The notes under the pieces: model-generated | Databases searched by the model: none | What the model saw: the letters and a program-made list of their open reading frames with translations, nothing else | What the model was told of the DNA's origin: nothing | Made by a program: the position numbers and the translations under genes | Shown: piece by piece, positions 32,405 to 41,410 of the stretch | Layout: the number at the start of each line of letters is the position of its first letter | Numbering within the stretch: position 1 is the first letter of the stretch | Source: Rhodanobacter sp. B04 | Lineage (GTDB): Bacteria > Pseudomonadota > Gammaproteobacteria > Xanthomonadales > Rhodanobacteraceae | Length of the DNA stretch: 64,000 nt | Assembly: GCF_002001125.1 (NCBI RefSeq) | Contig: NZ_MUNV01000012.1 | Coordinates: 62,001 to 126,000 of the forward strand | Direction: 5' to 3'

Positions 32405-33394
32405 ATGCCGTCATCCGCAAACCCCACGACCACGCCGCTATGGAAACGCATGCTGCTGCGCCGGCTGAAATTCCTAGCATGGCTGGTTGCCGTGCTGGCG
32501 ATCGTGCTGGGCGGCAGCTATCTGTTTGCGCCGCAGCTGCTGATGCGTGCCAACTTCATGCGCGAGGCAATGGCCGCACATCTGGCAAAGCATTCCGTGC
32601 AGGCTGGCGATACCCGCTGGGTTTACTACGAGGGCGGCGACGGCCCGACCATCGTGCTGCTGCACGGCTTTGCCGCCAACAAGGAAGTATGGTTGGAGGT
32701 CGCGCAACGGCTGACGCCGCATTTCCACCTGATCATTCCCGACCTGCCCGGCTGGGGCGAGTCCTCGCGCAACACCGGTGCCAGCTACAACGTCGATGCC
32801 CAGGCGGCGCGGCTGCAGGCGTTCGCGCAGACGCTCGGACTGCAGAACTTCGTGCTGGTCGGCCATTCGCTGGGTGGCGCCGTGGCCGGCGTCTACGCGA
32901 GCGAAAACCCGGAGCACGTGCGGGAACTGGCGCTGGTCGACGCCTACGGCCTGAAGTCCCAGGAGAACGCGTTTGCCCGCGAAGCACTCGCCGGCAAGAA
33001 CCCATTCCTGTTCGACGACCGCGCCGGCTTTGCACGTGCCTCCGCGCTGGCCTTCGAGAAGCCGCTCGACCTCCCTGGCCGCTTCGTGGACGTGCTGGTC
33101 AAACGCAACCAGCGGGATCGAACCTTCATCGAGCGGAACTTCAATGAACTGCGCGACCCGTCGCAATACCTGGCGCTGCAGAACCGGTTGGGCCAGCTGG
33201 GCATGCCGGTACTCGGCCTGTGGTGCCACGACGACAAGATCGCCGACATCTCGGCGCTGGACAGTCTGCGCAGCAACCTGACCCATGCCAGCTCGATCGG
33301 CACCAGCGTGCTCAGTGGCTGCAACCACATGCCGATGCTGGAAAAGCCCGAGGAAACCGCGCAAATCCTCACCGGATTCGCGCTTTCGCATTGA
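32405..33394 (+). CDS. Membrane-anchored alpha/beta hydrolase
   Basis: The 329-residue protein has an N-terminal membrane helix (about 25-45, FLAWLVAVLAIVLGGSYLFA), then an alpha/beta-hydrolase fold: VLLHGFAANKEVWLEVA, the nucleophile in LVGHSLGGAVAGVYA, the acid probably in GLWCHDDKIAD and the His in SGCNHMPMLEKPEE. It looks like the lipase/esterase group that includes Moraxella lipase 3. Substrate unknown. It starts 67 bases after the M1 peptidase gene in the same direction and may share its transcript. Confidence 0.87.
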   Translation: MPSSANPTTTPLWKRMLLRRLKFLAWLVAVLAIVLGGSYLFAPQLLMRANFMREAMAAHLAKHSVQAGDTRWVYYEGGDGPTIVLLHGFAANKEVWLEVAQRLTPHFHLIIPDLPGWGESSRNTGASYNVDAQAARLQAFAQTLGLQNFVLVGHSLGGAVAGVYASENPEHVRELALVDAYGLKSQENAFAREALAGKNPFLFDDRAGFARASALAFEKPLDLPGRFVDVLVKRNQRDRTFIERNFNELRDPSQYLALQNRLGQLGMPVLGLWCHDDKIADISALDSLRSNLTHASSIGTSVLSGCNHMPMLEKPEETAQILTGFALSH

Positions 33395-33534
33395 TCCGGC
33401 CTGGAAAATCGGACCCTCCGGTCATATGCGAGTCAGCTTGGCGGAGCACATCATTGTGAATTGCCGGTGACAACATGGGAGAATGCGGGCACAGCCTCCA
33501 AGGGCGGCGTGCTTTCATGCAAGAAAACGGAACC

Positions 33535-34131
33535 ATGCAGCGACCGATGAAACGAAACCTGCTACGCACGGGCGTGGACGCCATCGTGCGGATGTCCTCC
33601 ACCCGGGCGAACTACTGGGCCGAGGTGGCCCTGGACGTCACACTGTGCCTGGTCCTGCTGGTGGAAGGCTGGATGCACCGCACCAGCCCGCTGACTTCGC
33701 TGCTGGCGCTCGCCCTCGGCCTGCTCGCTTTCAGCTTCATCGAGTACTTCTTCCACCGGTGGATGTTCCACACCCGGATCCCGCTGTTCGAGCAGGGTCA
33801 CCGCATGCATCACGCGCAACCGCTGGGCTACGACTCGCTGCCGTTCTTCCTGCCGTCGGCGGTGCTGCTGTGCCTGACCGGCCTGCTGGTGCTGGTCATG
33901 CCACTCGGCGTCGCACTGCTGATGGCCGGTGCGATGACCTTTGGCTACATCGCCTACGGCCTGAGCCACTTCACCATCCACCACGTACGCTTCCGGCAAC
34001 CGCTGCTGCGCCGCTGGGCCGCGTCGCACCATGTCCATCACTATCACCCCGACAGCAATTTCGGGGTCACCACGCCGCTGTGGGACGTGCTGCTGGGTAC
34101 GCGCTACGTGCGGCAGCCGCGCAAGGGCTGA
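33535..34131 (+). CDS. Fatty acid hydroxylase / sterol desaturase family membrane enzyme
   Basis: About 198 residues with four membrane helices and the histidine boxes of di-iron hydroxylases: HRWMFH, HRMHHA, HFTIHHVRF and HHVHHYHPDSNFGV, with TTPLWDVLLGT at the end. Such enzymes hydroxylate or desaturate lipids; the substrate is unknown. Start choice is uncertain: ATGs at 33475, 33517, 33535 and 33547 are in frame, and 33535 has a weak AACGGA before it. Confidence 0.85.
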   Translation: MQRPMKRNLLRTGVDAIVRMSSTRANYWAEVALDVTLCLVLLVEGWMHRTSPLTSLLALALGLLAFSFIEYFFHRWMFHTRIPLFEQGHRMHHAQPLGYDSLPFFLPSAVLLCLTGLLVLVMPLGVALLMAGAMTFGYIAYGLSHFTIHHVRFRQPLLRRWAASHHVHHYHPDSNFGVTTPLWDVLLGTRYVRQPRKG

Positions 34132-34140
34132 GCCGGGCTC

Positions 34141-34722
34141 TCAGAGAATGCCGGGTATCAGCGCCTTGACCCGCCGCATGTAGTCGGCGTAGGCCGGGCC
34201 GAAGTGTTCGCCCAGCCAGGTTTCCTCCAGTCGCAGCTTGCGCCAGAACGACACGAACATGATGGCGAAGCCCAACAACGCGCGCCATTCGCCCAGCAGC
34301 ACCACGGTGCCCAGCAGCGCCAACAGGATGCCGGTGTAGATCGGGTGGCGCACCCAGCGATACGGCCCACGCTCGATCAGCTCGTGATCCTGTTTCAGCT
34401 GCACTTCGCTGCTCCAGTTGCTGCCGAGGATGTAACGTGCCCAGCAGGCGAACAGCACGCCGGCCACGATCAGCAGCAGGCCGCCCAGCGCCGTCGCATA
34501 GGTATCCGGCAGCAAATGCCCGCCTAGCAGCGTGCCGTCGAGCCAGGTTGACGGCCACATCAGCAGGATCGCCAGGATGATCGGCAACCAGTATTTGAAG
34601 AATCGCGGCAGCGCCGGCTCCGCGCGCGTGGACGGCTTCAGCCGCCGGGCACTCCACAGCCAGTAGGCCAGGAAGAACAGCCACGCCGCCACTGCCAATG
34701 TCGTGAACGAGATATCCATCAT
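34141..34722 (-). CDS. Isoprenylcysteine methyltransferase-like (ICMT/PEMT) membrane protein
   Basis: The 193-residue protein has five predicted membrane helices. It shows the bacterial ICMT signature, ELIERGPYRWVRHPIYTGIL, near residue 115, where Arg-His-Pro contacts SAM, and the C-terminal EETWLGEHFGPAYADYMRRV segment with the conserved Glu. These proteins methylate isoprenoid-like or phospholipid carboxyl/amine groups; the bacterial substrate is unknown. It converges with the fatty acid hydroxylase gene nine bases away. Confidence 0.85.
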   Translation of the reverse strand: MMDISFTTLAVAAWLFFLAYWLWSARRLKPSTRAEPALPRFFKYWLPIILAILLMWPSTWLDGTLLGGHLLPDTYATALGGLLLIVAGVLFACWARYILGSNWSSEVQLKQDHELIERGPYRWVRHPIYTGILLALLGTVVLLGEWRALLGFAIMFVSFWRKLRLEETWLGEHFGPAYADYMRRVKALIPGIL

Positions 34723-34811
34723 CGACCTCAGACGCCCCCTGCCACATGAAGTCCCGATTCGGCCGCTCTACCGTCCCCGCGCAGCTGCGCCCGCGGGCAA
34801 AAGCCCCGGCT

Positions 34812-35582
34812 TCAATCGGCGACGTCGTCGATCAGCCGGTCGAGTTCCGCCTTCAGCACCGCGCCATGCTGGCGCAGCCAGTCGCGCTGCTCGCGCCAGT
34901 CCGGAAACAGGTTGCCGACCTGCGCCCAGAACCGCGGCGAATGATTGCGCACCTTGAGATGACACAACTCGTGCACCAGCACGTAACGCAAGGCAGCCGG
35001 CGGCGCCAGCGCCAGCGCCAGATCGAGATTGATGCGGTCGCGCGTGTCGAGGCTGCCCCACAGGCTTTTCATCGGGCGGATCTTCAGCGCGGTCGGTGCC
35101 AGCCCCAGCTGCGGCACGTAGCCGGCCAGCCAGCGCGAGACGTCACGGCGGATCAACGCCTCCAGGTGTGAAGCGAGCAGGCCGCGGGCGATCGGCAATG
35201 CGCGGGTATGCGGGCGCGGAATCACCAGGGTCAGCCCCGTGGCATGCGGCTCGATCTTCGGATAGGCACCTTCGGCCCAGTCCAGCTCCGCCATCTCGCC
35301 GCGCAGCGGGAAGCTGCAGGGATAACCCAGCCGCAGCGGCGGCAGCGGCTTCACGATCAGGTGCAGCTCGTCGAGCTTCTGTTCCAGCCACTCGGCGTGG
35401 CTGCGCAGGAACGCGCTGACCTGGGCAGGGTGGGTGCCGTACGGATAGGTCACCCGCGCACCCTTGGGCGTGACGGTGAGCCGCAACCGGCGCGCGCGCG
35501 GATGGGCGGCCTTCAGCACCCGAATGATGCTGCCGCCTACGGTCGCCAGTTCCAGCCAATCGCCTTCCAGATGCTGCGCCAT
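34812..35582 (-). CDS. YgjP/SprT-like zinc metallopeptidase (DUF45)
   Basis: The 256-residue protein carries HPRARRLRLTVTPKGARVTYP and FLRSHAEWLEQKL in the N-terminal half and the zinc motif VLVHELCHLKVRNHSPRFW (HExxH plus a further His) in the C-terminal half, as in E. coli YgjP. The in vivo target is unknown. ATG at 35582. Confidence 0.88.
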   Translation of the reverse strand: MAQHLEGDWLELATVGGSIIRVLKAAHPRARRLRLTVTPKGARVTYPYGTHPAQVSAFLRSHAEWLEQKLDELHLIVKPLPPLRLGYPCSFPLRGEMAELDWAEGAYPKIEPHATGLTLVIPRPHTRALPIARGLLASHLEALIRRDVSRWLAGYVPQLGLAPTALKIRPMKSLWGSLDTRDRINLDLALALAPPAALRYVLVHELCHLKVRNHSPRFWAQVGNLFPDWREQRDWLRQHGAVLKAELDRLIDDVAD

Positions 35583-35636
35583 GAGCCTGCCCGTTCTTAC
35601 CCCGGCCTGTCGGTATTGGAAATCAGGAAGTCCGCA

Positions 35637-35654
35637 CCGCCCGCAAGCGGGCGG
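35637..35654. terminator. GC hairpin downstream of rdgC
   Basis: CCGCCCG and CGGGCGG form a perfect 7-bp stem with loop CAAG, 49 bases after the rdgC stop codon on the minus strand. There is no T tract, so it may be a weak terminator or a 3' stabiliser. Confidence 0.4.
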
Positions 35655-35702
35655 ACGACCAGTATGCCGCTGCGGCAGGCCAAACGGGAATGGGCCATTC
35701 GT

Positions 35703-36620
35703 TCAGCTGTCGGCGGGGCGCGGCAGCCCGAACCATTCCTCCAGCTTGCCCAGCAGCCGCTCCAGTTCCAGCGTCAGCAGGGCGAAACTGGCGTCCAGCT
35801 CGGCCTGGGCGTCCTGCTGGCTGTCGCCCAGCTCGTCCATCACCACGTCGAGGAACTTCAGCTTGCGGATGATCAGATCCTCGCCCAGCACGAAGCTGAT
35901 CCGCTCATCGAACGTGAGACCGAGCAGGAAGACCTGCTTGCCGTTGCGCAGATGCTCCTTCACTTCCTCGGCGTCCAGGTCCTGCCGGCGGCAGCGGGCG
36001 ATCGCACCGGCGGCGGTGGCCGGGTCGCGCAGCTCGCATTCGTCGCCCAAGGCCAGCCCGGCCGGCAGGTTGCCGGTGGCCAGCCAGTCGGTCATCAGCA
36101 CGCGCGGGCCTTCCTCCGGCGCCAGCGGCACCGCCGGGAAGCTGCCCAGCGCCTCGCGGACCTGGGTCAGGGCGTTCTCGGCCGACTTGCGACTGGAGGT
36201 ATCCAGCACCAGCCAGCCGTTTTTCGTGTCGACATAGGCGGACATCCGCGAGTTGCGCACGAACGCGCGCGGCAGCAGCTCGTTCAGCAGATCCTCCTTG
36301 ATCCGCTTGCGCTCGCGGCCGCCGACCTTGCGGCCTTCCTCCTCGGCGATCTTCTGCACCTTGCGGTGCAGCTCGTCGTTGATCACCGCGGCCGGTAGCA
36401 GTTTGTCCTCACCGCCCACGGTGAGCAGGGTGCAGTGTTTCACCGTATGCGTGAGCGGCTCGCCTTCGCCGCGACCAACCGGTGGCACGAAGCCCTTGGT
36501 GAACATCTCGAGTGGCCCGCACGGACGCAGCCGGTGTTCGGCCAGCGCTTCATCGAGGCGTTTCAGATCGGTGGCAACGGCGGGGGAAAAGCGGAACAGC
36601 GTGAGATTGCGAAAGAACAT
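35703..36620 (-). CDS. rdgC: Recombination-associated protein RdgC
   Basis: RdgC forms a ring around double-stranded DNA and inhibits RecA-driven exchange. The 305 residues match the family. Seen are MFFRNLTLFRFSP at the start, RPCGPLEMFTKGFVPP, NDELHRKVQKIAEEEGRKVG, AFVRNSRMSAYVDTKNGWLV and the MTDWLATGNLPAGLALGDECEL segment. A very strong hairpin (36661-36698) separates it from the aminotransferase gene upstream. Confidence 0.95.
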   Translation of the reverse strand: MFFRNLTLFRFSPAVATDLKRLDEALAEHRLRPCGPLEMFTKGFVPPVGRGEGEPLTHTVKHCTLLTVGGEDKLLPAAVINDELHRKVQKIAEEEGRKVGGRERKRIKEDLLNELLPRAFVRNSRMSAYVDTKNGWLVLDTSSRKSAENALTQVREALGSFPAVPLAPEEGPRVLMTDWLATGNLPAGLALGDECELRDPATAAGAIARCRRQDLDAEEVKEHLRNGKQVFLLGLTFDERISFVLGEDLIIRKLKFLDVVMDELGDSQQDAQAELDASFALLTLELERLLGKLEEWFGLPRPADS

Positions 36621-36660
36621 TCAAGATCCGGATGAGGTGCGGCCCGAAGGCGAAGTTTGC

Positions 36661-36698
36661 CATGCGGTCATTCTGGTCCAGGCCGGAATGACCGCATG
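36661..36698. repeat. Strong 16-bp inverted repeat between tyrB-like and rdgC genes
   Basis: CATGCGGTCATTCTGG and CCGGAATGACCGCATG pair at 15 of 16 positions around the loop TCCAGG. The GTCATTC...GAATGAC core resembles dispersed repeats seen at 3' ends in many proteobacteria. No T tract follows in the minus direction. Confidence 0.65.
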
Positions 36699-36714
36699 AT
36701 GACGGGTGAGAGGA

Positions 36715-37917
36715 TCAGCCGCTGACAGCAGCTACGGCAGCGGCCACGGTATCGAGGTTGGCACGATTCAACGCCGCCACGCAGATGCGGCCGCTGTCGA
36801 GCGCGTAGATCGCGTACTCGTCGCGCAGCCGGTGCACCTGCGCCTTGCTCAGGCCCGAATAGGAGAACATGCCGGCCTGCTTGTTGATGAAGCTGAAATC
36901 CGGTGCCTCAAGCGCGGCCAGCTTGTCGACGAAGCCGGCACGCATCGCATGGATGCGCGAGCGCATCTCGCCCAGTTCCTGCTCCCAGCGCGCGCGCAAC
37001 TCGGCACTGCCGAGGACGCCGGCGACCAGGCTGGCGCCGTGCGTGGACGGGCTGGAATAGTTCGCGCGGATGGTCTGCTTGATCTTCGACAGCAGCCGCA
37101 CTGCCTCGTCGCGATCGGCACCGACCATCGATAGCGCGCCGACGCGCTCGCCATACAGGGAGAACGACTTGGAATAGGAGTTCGCGACCACGAACGCCTC
37201 GATCCCCGACGCCGCAAGCAGGCGCACCGCGAGGGCATCCTGCTCGGTACCCTGATCGAAACCCTGGTAGGCCATGTCGATGAACGGCAGCAACCGGCGT
37301 TCCTGCAGCAGTGCGATCACCTGCTGCCATTGCGCCGCATCCAGATCCACGCCGGTCGGGTTGTGGCAGCACGCGTGCAGCAGCACCACGGTGCCCGGCT
37401 GCAGTTTGCCGAGATCCTCCAGCATGCCGGTGAAATCCAGGCCATGGCTGGTCGGGTCGTAATAGCGGTACTCGAGCAACTCGAAGCCGGCGGTGCGGAA
37501 CACCACATGATGGTTGCCCCAGCTCGGGTTGCTGATCGCGATCTTCGCGCCAGCGCCGGCCACCTGCTTCAGCAGATCGGCCGCCACACGCAACGCGGCG
37601 CTACCACCGATGGTCTGCGCGGTCGCCACCCGACCCGCTGCCAGCAGTGGCGATTCGGCACCAAACAGCAGTTGCTGGGTGAGCAGGTTGTACGCCGGCA
37701 GGCCGTCGATCGGCAGGTAGCCGCGCGGCTTGCCGGCCGCGACCAGCGCCTGCTCCACTTCGTGCACGGTCGGCAGCAGCGGGATGCGGCCCTGTTCGTC
37801 GATGTAGATGCCCACGCCCAGATTGATCTTGCCCGGACGCGGATCGGCCAGGTAGGTCTCGGTCAAACCCAGGATCGGATCGCCCGGGGCCATTTCAACG
37901 GATGCAAAGAAGGACAC
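36715..37917 (-). CDS. Aspartate/aromatic aminotransferase (class I, TyrB/AspC type)
   Basis: The 400-residue PLP enzyme interconverts aspartate or aromatic amino acids with their keto acids. It starts with ASVEMAPGDPILGLTE, typical of the AspC/TyrB group. It carries CCHNPTGVDL, IDMAYQGFDQG (PLP-ring Asp and Tyr), the Lys-bearing ANSYSKSFSLYGERVGAL, and the Arg of SGRICVAALN for the substrate carboxylate. Choice between AspC and TyrB cannot be made from sequence alone. Confidence 0.93.
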   Translation of the reverse strand: MSFFASVEMAPGDPILGLTETYLADPRPGKINLGVGIYIDEQGRIPLLPTVHEVEQALVAAGKPRGYLPIDGLPAYNLLTQQLLFGAESPLLAAGRVATAQTIGGSAALRVAADLLKQVAGAGAKIAISNPSWGNHHVVFRTAGFELLEYRYYDPTSHGLDFTGMLEDLGKLQPGTVVLLHACCHNPTGVDLDAAQWQQVIALLQERRLLPFIDMAYQGFDQGTEQDALAVRLLAASGIEAFVVANSYSKSFSLYGERVGALSMVGADRDEAVRLLSKIKQTIRANYSSPSTHGASLVAGVLGSAELRARWEQELGEMRSRIHAMRAGFVDKLAALEAPDFSFINKQAGMFSYSGLSKAQVHRLRDEYAIYALDSGRICVAALNRANLDTVAAAVAAVSG

Positions 37918-37959
37918 GGTGATTACTCGGCTGGTGGTGTGGAAAGGTAGGCGGGGTGT

Positions 37960-38823
37960 TCAAGCTTGCGCGGCCACGGTCTCATCCGCTGCGTCGGCCG
38001 TCCATGCCGACATTTCCGCCGCCGGCGCGCCCAGACTGAAATCGAACAGCTTGCGATCGGCCAGTTGCGAGGGTGACACATGGCCGAGCGCGCGGAAAAT
38101 GTTCTCGCTGCGACCAGGCTGCAGCTGTTCCCACTCGGCCAGCATGCGCTGCACCGCCTTGCGCTGCAGATTGTCCTGCGAGCCGCACAAGTTGCACGGA
38201 ATGATCGGGAACCGCTGCTGCGCCGCGTACTCGGCAATGTCGTTCTCGCGGCAATACGCCAGCGGCCGGATCACCACATGGCGACCGTCGTCCGAACGCA
38301 ACTTAGGCGGCATCGCCTTCAGCTGTGCCTGGTAGAACATGTTGAGGAAGAACGTGGCAAGGATGTCGTCGCGATGATGCCCGAGCGCGATCTTGCTGAT
38401 GCCGTTGGCCGCCGCCCAGCTGTACAGCGCACCGCGGCGCAGCCGCGAGCACAGGCTGCACATGGTCTTGCCGGCAGGGATCACCCGCGTCACCGTGCTG
38501 TAGGTGTCCTGCTCGATGATGTGGAACGGCACGCCGCGTGCCGTCAGGTACTCCGGCAGCACGTGTTCGGGGAAGTCCGGCTGCTTCTGGTCCAGGTTCA
38601 CCGCGATCAGCTCGAAGCGCACCGGCGCCTTCGCCTGCAGCTGCAGCAGGATGTCCAGCAAGGTGTAGGAATCCTTGCCGCCGGACAGGCATACCATCAC
38701 CTTGTCGCCGTCCCCGATCATGCCGAAGTCGCCGATCGCCTGCCCCACCTGGCGACGTAAGCGCGCGGCCAGTTTGTCGGCCTCGGCGGCTGGCGTGCGG
38801 GAACGATGAGGGTGGGCGGACAT
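37960..38823 (-). CDS. ttcA: tRNA 2-thiocytidine(32) synthetase TtcA
   Basis: The 287-residue ATP-dependent enzyme places sulfur on C32 of some tRNAs. The PP-loop is [15 protein letters not shown] (about residue 47). Cysteines in [14 protein letters not shown] and [13 protein letters not shown] hold the 4Fe-4S cluster and position the substrate. The [17 protein letters not shown] stretch is typical. Start chosen at 38823 ([11 protein letters not shown]). It ends 42 bases before the aminotransferase start on the same strand. Confidence 0.95.
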   Translation of the reverse strand: MSAHPHRSRTPAAEADKLAARLRRQVGQAIGDFGMIGDGDKVMVCLSGGKDSYTLLDILLQLQAKAPVRFELIAVNLDQKQPDFPEHVLPEYLTARGVPFHIIEQDTYSTVTRVIPAGKTMCSLCSRLRRGALYSWAAANGISKIALGHHRDDILATFFLNMFYQAQLKAMPPKLRSDDGRHVVIRPLAYCRENDIAEYAAQQRFPIIPCNLCGSQDNLQRKAVQRMLAEWEQLQPGRSENIFRALGHVSPSQLADRKLFDFSLGAPAAEMSAWTADAADETVAAQA

Positions 38824-38934
38824 GACGACCAATCGGGCAAAAGGAACCGCCATTGTAGCCGGCTGGCCGATCGACTTCCGGAGATGCCAAACGGCGCTAG
38901 ACTAAGGCGGTTCTCCCTAGCCGTTGCCGCCGCC

Positions 38935-39141
38935 ATGCAGGTTCAGGATCACGCCGAAATCGTCCATCTGCTCGCCGAGCTGAAGATGGAGCATCGCGAT
39001 CTGGATGCGGCCATCGAGCAACTGGCCTCCGCGATCGGCCGCGACGAGCTGCAGCTGACCCGGTTGAAGAAGCGCAAGCTCCTGCTGAAGGACCACATCG
39101 CCCGGCTCGAGAGCAAGCTGATCCCCGACCTCGACGCCTGA
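38935..39141 (+). CDS. YdcH-family (DUF465) small helical protein
   Basis: The 68-residue product is nearly all helix, with heptad-like charge: LLAELKMEHRDLDAAIEQLA and LTRLKKRKLLLKDHIARLE, the HxxLDxxI / LKxxKLxLKDxI pattern of DUF465. Such proteins form short coiled-coil hairpins; function unknown. The ATG at 38935 was chosen over longer frames reaching into ttcA. It lies 30 bases before the GNAT gene. Confidence 0.85.
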   Translation: MQVQDHAEIVHLLAELKMEHRDLDAAIEQLASAIGRDELQLTRLKKRKLLLKDHIARLESKLIPDLDA

Positions 39142-39171
39142 ACGCCATCCGCCTCGCCCGCCGGACTATCG

Positions 39172-39807
39172 ATGAACCGCCTGACCCCGACCTGCCTGCA
39201 GGACGAATACGTCGTACTGGAGCCGCTGGGCCTCGATCACGCGGCAGCCCTGGAAGCCGCCGCCGCAGACGGCGAACTGTGGAACCTGTGGTTCACCAGC
39301 GCACCGGCACCGGGCCAGGCGCATGCCTATGTCGAGAAGGCCCTGCAAGGCCAGGCCACCGGTGTGATGCTGCCGTTCGCCGTACGCGAACGGTCGAGCG
39401 GCGACATCGTCGGCACCACCCGCTATTACGACTTTGTTCCCGAGCTGCCGCGGCTGGCGATTGGCTATACCTGGTATGCAAAGCGCTGGCAGAAGAGCCA
39501 TCTCAACACCGCCTGCAAACGCTTGCTGCTCAGGCACGCGTTCGAGGCGCTGGACTGCGTGGCGGTGGAGCTCCACACCGACCACCGCAATCTCGATTCG
39601 CAGCGCGCGATCGAGCGCCTCGGCGCGCAGCGTGAAGGCGTGCTTCGCGCCCACAAGCGACGTCCCGACGGGACGCTGCGCGACACCGTCTGCTACTCGA
39701 TTCTCGCCCGCGAATGGCCGGATGTGGATCGATGGCTGGGGTTGCGGCTGGAGCGCCTGAGCGACACGCGGACAACCACGGCAGGCACGGCTACAGCAGG
39801 CGATTGA
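39172..39807 (+). CDS. GNAT acetyltransferase, RimJ/RimL-like
   Basis: The 211-residue protein has the Acetyltransf_3 pattern: a first segment TCLQDEYVVLEPLGLDHA, the central LAIGYTWYAKRWQKSHLNT (motif A region with the acetyl-CoA beta-bulge), then AFEALDCVAVELHTDHRNLD, SQRAIERLGAQREGVLRAHK and a final RDTVCYSILAREWPDV strand. The acceptor is unknown. Its end overlaps the pssA end by 17 bases in a convergent arrangement. Confidence 0.87.
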   Translation: MNRLTPTCLQDEYVVLEPLGLDHAAALEAAAADGELWNLWFTSAPAPGQAHAYVEKALQGQATGVMLPFAVRERSSGDIVGTTRYYDFVPELPRLAIGYTWYAKRWQKSHLNTACKRLLLRHAFEALDCVAVELHTDHRNLDSQRAIERLGAQREGVLRAHKRRPDGTLRDTVCYSILAREWPDVDRWLGLRLERLSDTRTTTAGTATAGD

Positions 39808-41191
39808 CCAGCCGGTCGAGGCTCGTGCGATTGAGCCGCTTCAGCTGCTTGCGCACTTCCGCCGGATAATGCCGCGGGCTTTCCAGCGCCAGATGATCGG
39901 ATAGCCGGGTGGCATGCCGTCGCAACGCCACCCACTCGGCCTGATGCCTTGCATGCAGCAGGCGCGCCGGATCATGCAGCAGCAATCCGTTTTCCAGGTC
40001 CAGAGCCCATGCACGCGGGTTGAGGTTGTTGCCGGTCAGCATGGCCATGTCGTCGTCGACGAACAGGCCTTTCAGGTGATAGCTGTTGTCGCCGTCGCGC
40101 CACAGATGCAGGTTGAGCTGGCCGCTGGCGATCTGCCGGCGATGCGCCCGTGCGAAGCGCCGCAGATTGTTCTCGTACAGGTAGGGCAGCAACCCGATCG
40201 TCTTGAACGGTTGCCCCGGCGGAATGTAGAAATCGTTGGCGGTCTTGTCGCCGACCATGATGTCGATCGTGCAGCCTCGCCGCAGCAACTGGCCGAGCAC
40301 GACCCGCACCGGCCGCGGCAGGTTGAAATACGGCGTCAGCAGGATCGCCCGCTCGCGCGTGCTGCGCAGCAAGGCCAGCATGGTGTCGTTGAGTGCGTTG
40401 GCGCCGCGGCCGAAACCAAGCAATGGCGTCACCGCCACGTCATCCGCCCCCCGTGCGGCATGCGGCACGTCATAGTGGGCTTGCTGCAGCAGCTGACGGA
40501 ATTCGCGGATCGCCGTCTGCAGCGCACGCGTGGCGGGAACGTCCGGCACGTTCAATCGACGCACCGCATCGCTCTTGGCGAAACAACGCTGCACGAAATC
40601 CGCCATCGCATCGGCCAGACCCTGATGCCGCAGCAGGTGATAGCGGTCGAGCCGGTAGCGTCCATGCCGCTGCAGGTAGACATCATTGAGACTCGCACCG
40701 CTGTACAGCACGGCGTCGTCGATCACGAAACCCTTCAGGTGCAGCACGCCTAACAGCTCGCGGTTCTGCACCGGCACGCCGTAGATGTCGACGCCCGGCC
40801 CGAGCCGCGCGGCGTAATCGCGGTACATGCTCGCGTTGCCTTCGCTCTTCTGCTTGCCGATCAGCCCGCGCTGCGCGCGATGCCAGTCGACGAACACCGA
40901 AACCTGCAGCGCCGGATGCCGCGCCTTTGCCGCATACAGCGCATCCAGCACTTCACGCCCACCCTCGTCATCCTGCAGGTACAGCGCGACGATCACGATA
41001 CGGCGGGTGGCCTGCGCAATGTGTCGCAGCAAGGCCTGCCGGAACGCGGCTGGATCGGGCAGCACATCGATCGCCATGGCCGGCACCGCATACGCCGGCA
41101 ACGTCTCCAGCAGCGCCTGCGTTGCCGGCCTGCGCAGCGGCGACAGCATGCGCCGCGCCAGGCGACGTGGAGTGGTCATCAACTTGTTCAT
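39791..41191 (-). CDS. pssA: Phosphatidylserine synthase, phospholipase-D type
   Basis: PssA joins CDP-diacylglycerol and serine to give phosphatidylserine. The 466 residues align in order with E. coli PssA: VALYLQDDEGGREVLDALY, FVDWHRAQRG, the first HKD-like box VLHLKGFVIDDAVLYSGASL, TPYFNLPRPVRVVL, VGDKTANDFYIPPGQPFK, the second HKD-like box YHLKGLFVDDDMAMLTGNNL, and the tail PAEVRKQLKRLNR. It is a peripheral cytoplasmic enzyme. Several in-frame ATGs exist upstream; MNKLMTTP at 41191 gives a family-like length (E. coli 451). Confidence 0.93.
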   Translation of the reverse strand: MNKLMTTPRRLARRMLSPLRRPATQALLETLPAYAVPAMAIDVLPDPAAFRQALLRHIAQATRRIVIVALYLQDDEGGREVLDALYAAKARHPALQVSVFVDWHRAQRGLIGKQKSEGNASMYRDYAARLGPGVDIYGVPVQNRELLGVLHLKGFVIDDAVLYSGASLNDVYLQRHGRYRLDRYHLLRHQGLADAMADFVQRCFAKSDAVRRLNVPDVPATRALQTAIREFRQLLQQAHYDVPHAARGADDVAVTPLLGFGRGANALNDTMLALLRSTRERAILLTPYFNLPRPVRVVLGQLLRRGCTIDIMVGDKTANDFYIPPGQPFKTIGLLPYLYENNLRRFARAHRRQIASGQLNLHLWRDGDNSYHLKGLFVDDDMAMLTGNNLNPRAWALDLENGLLLHDPARLLHARHQAEWVALRRHATRLSDHLALESPRHYPAEVRKQLKRLNRTSLDRLVNRLL

Positions 41192-41410
41192 GGGAAGCAT
41201 GGCGTCCAGGGCACCGCGCATCATCGCAAACCCTTGCAGATGCGCATAGCTGCAGCCAGCACACGCCCCGACCAGGCCCGTCGCGAGGCGATCCAAGCCG
41301 TCGTCACTATGCACCAGCACGGCACTTGCAGGCCGTTCCCTGCCGGCGCATAACTGCCGCGGGGGCAATCTGCGATAGCGCATTACCGACGCCAGACGGG
41401 AGGGCCGATC

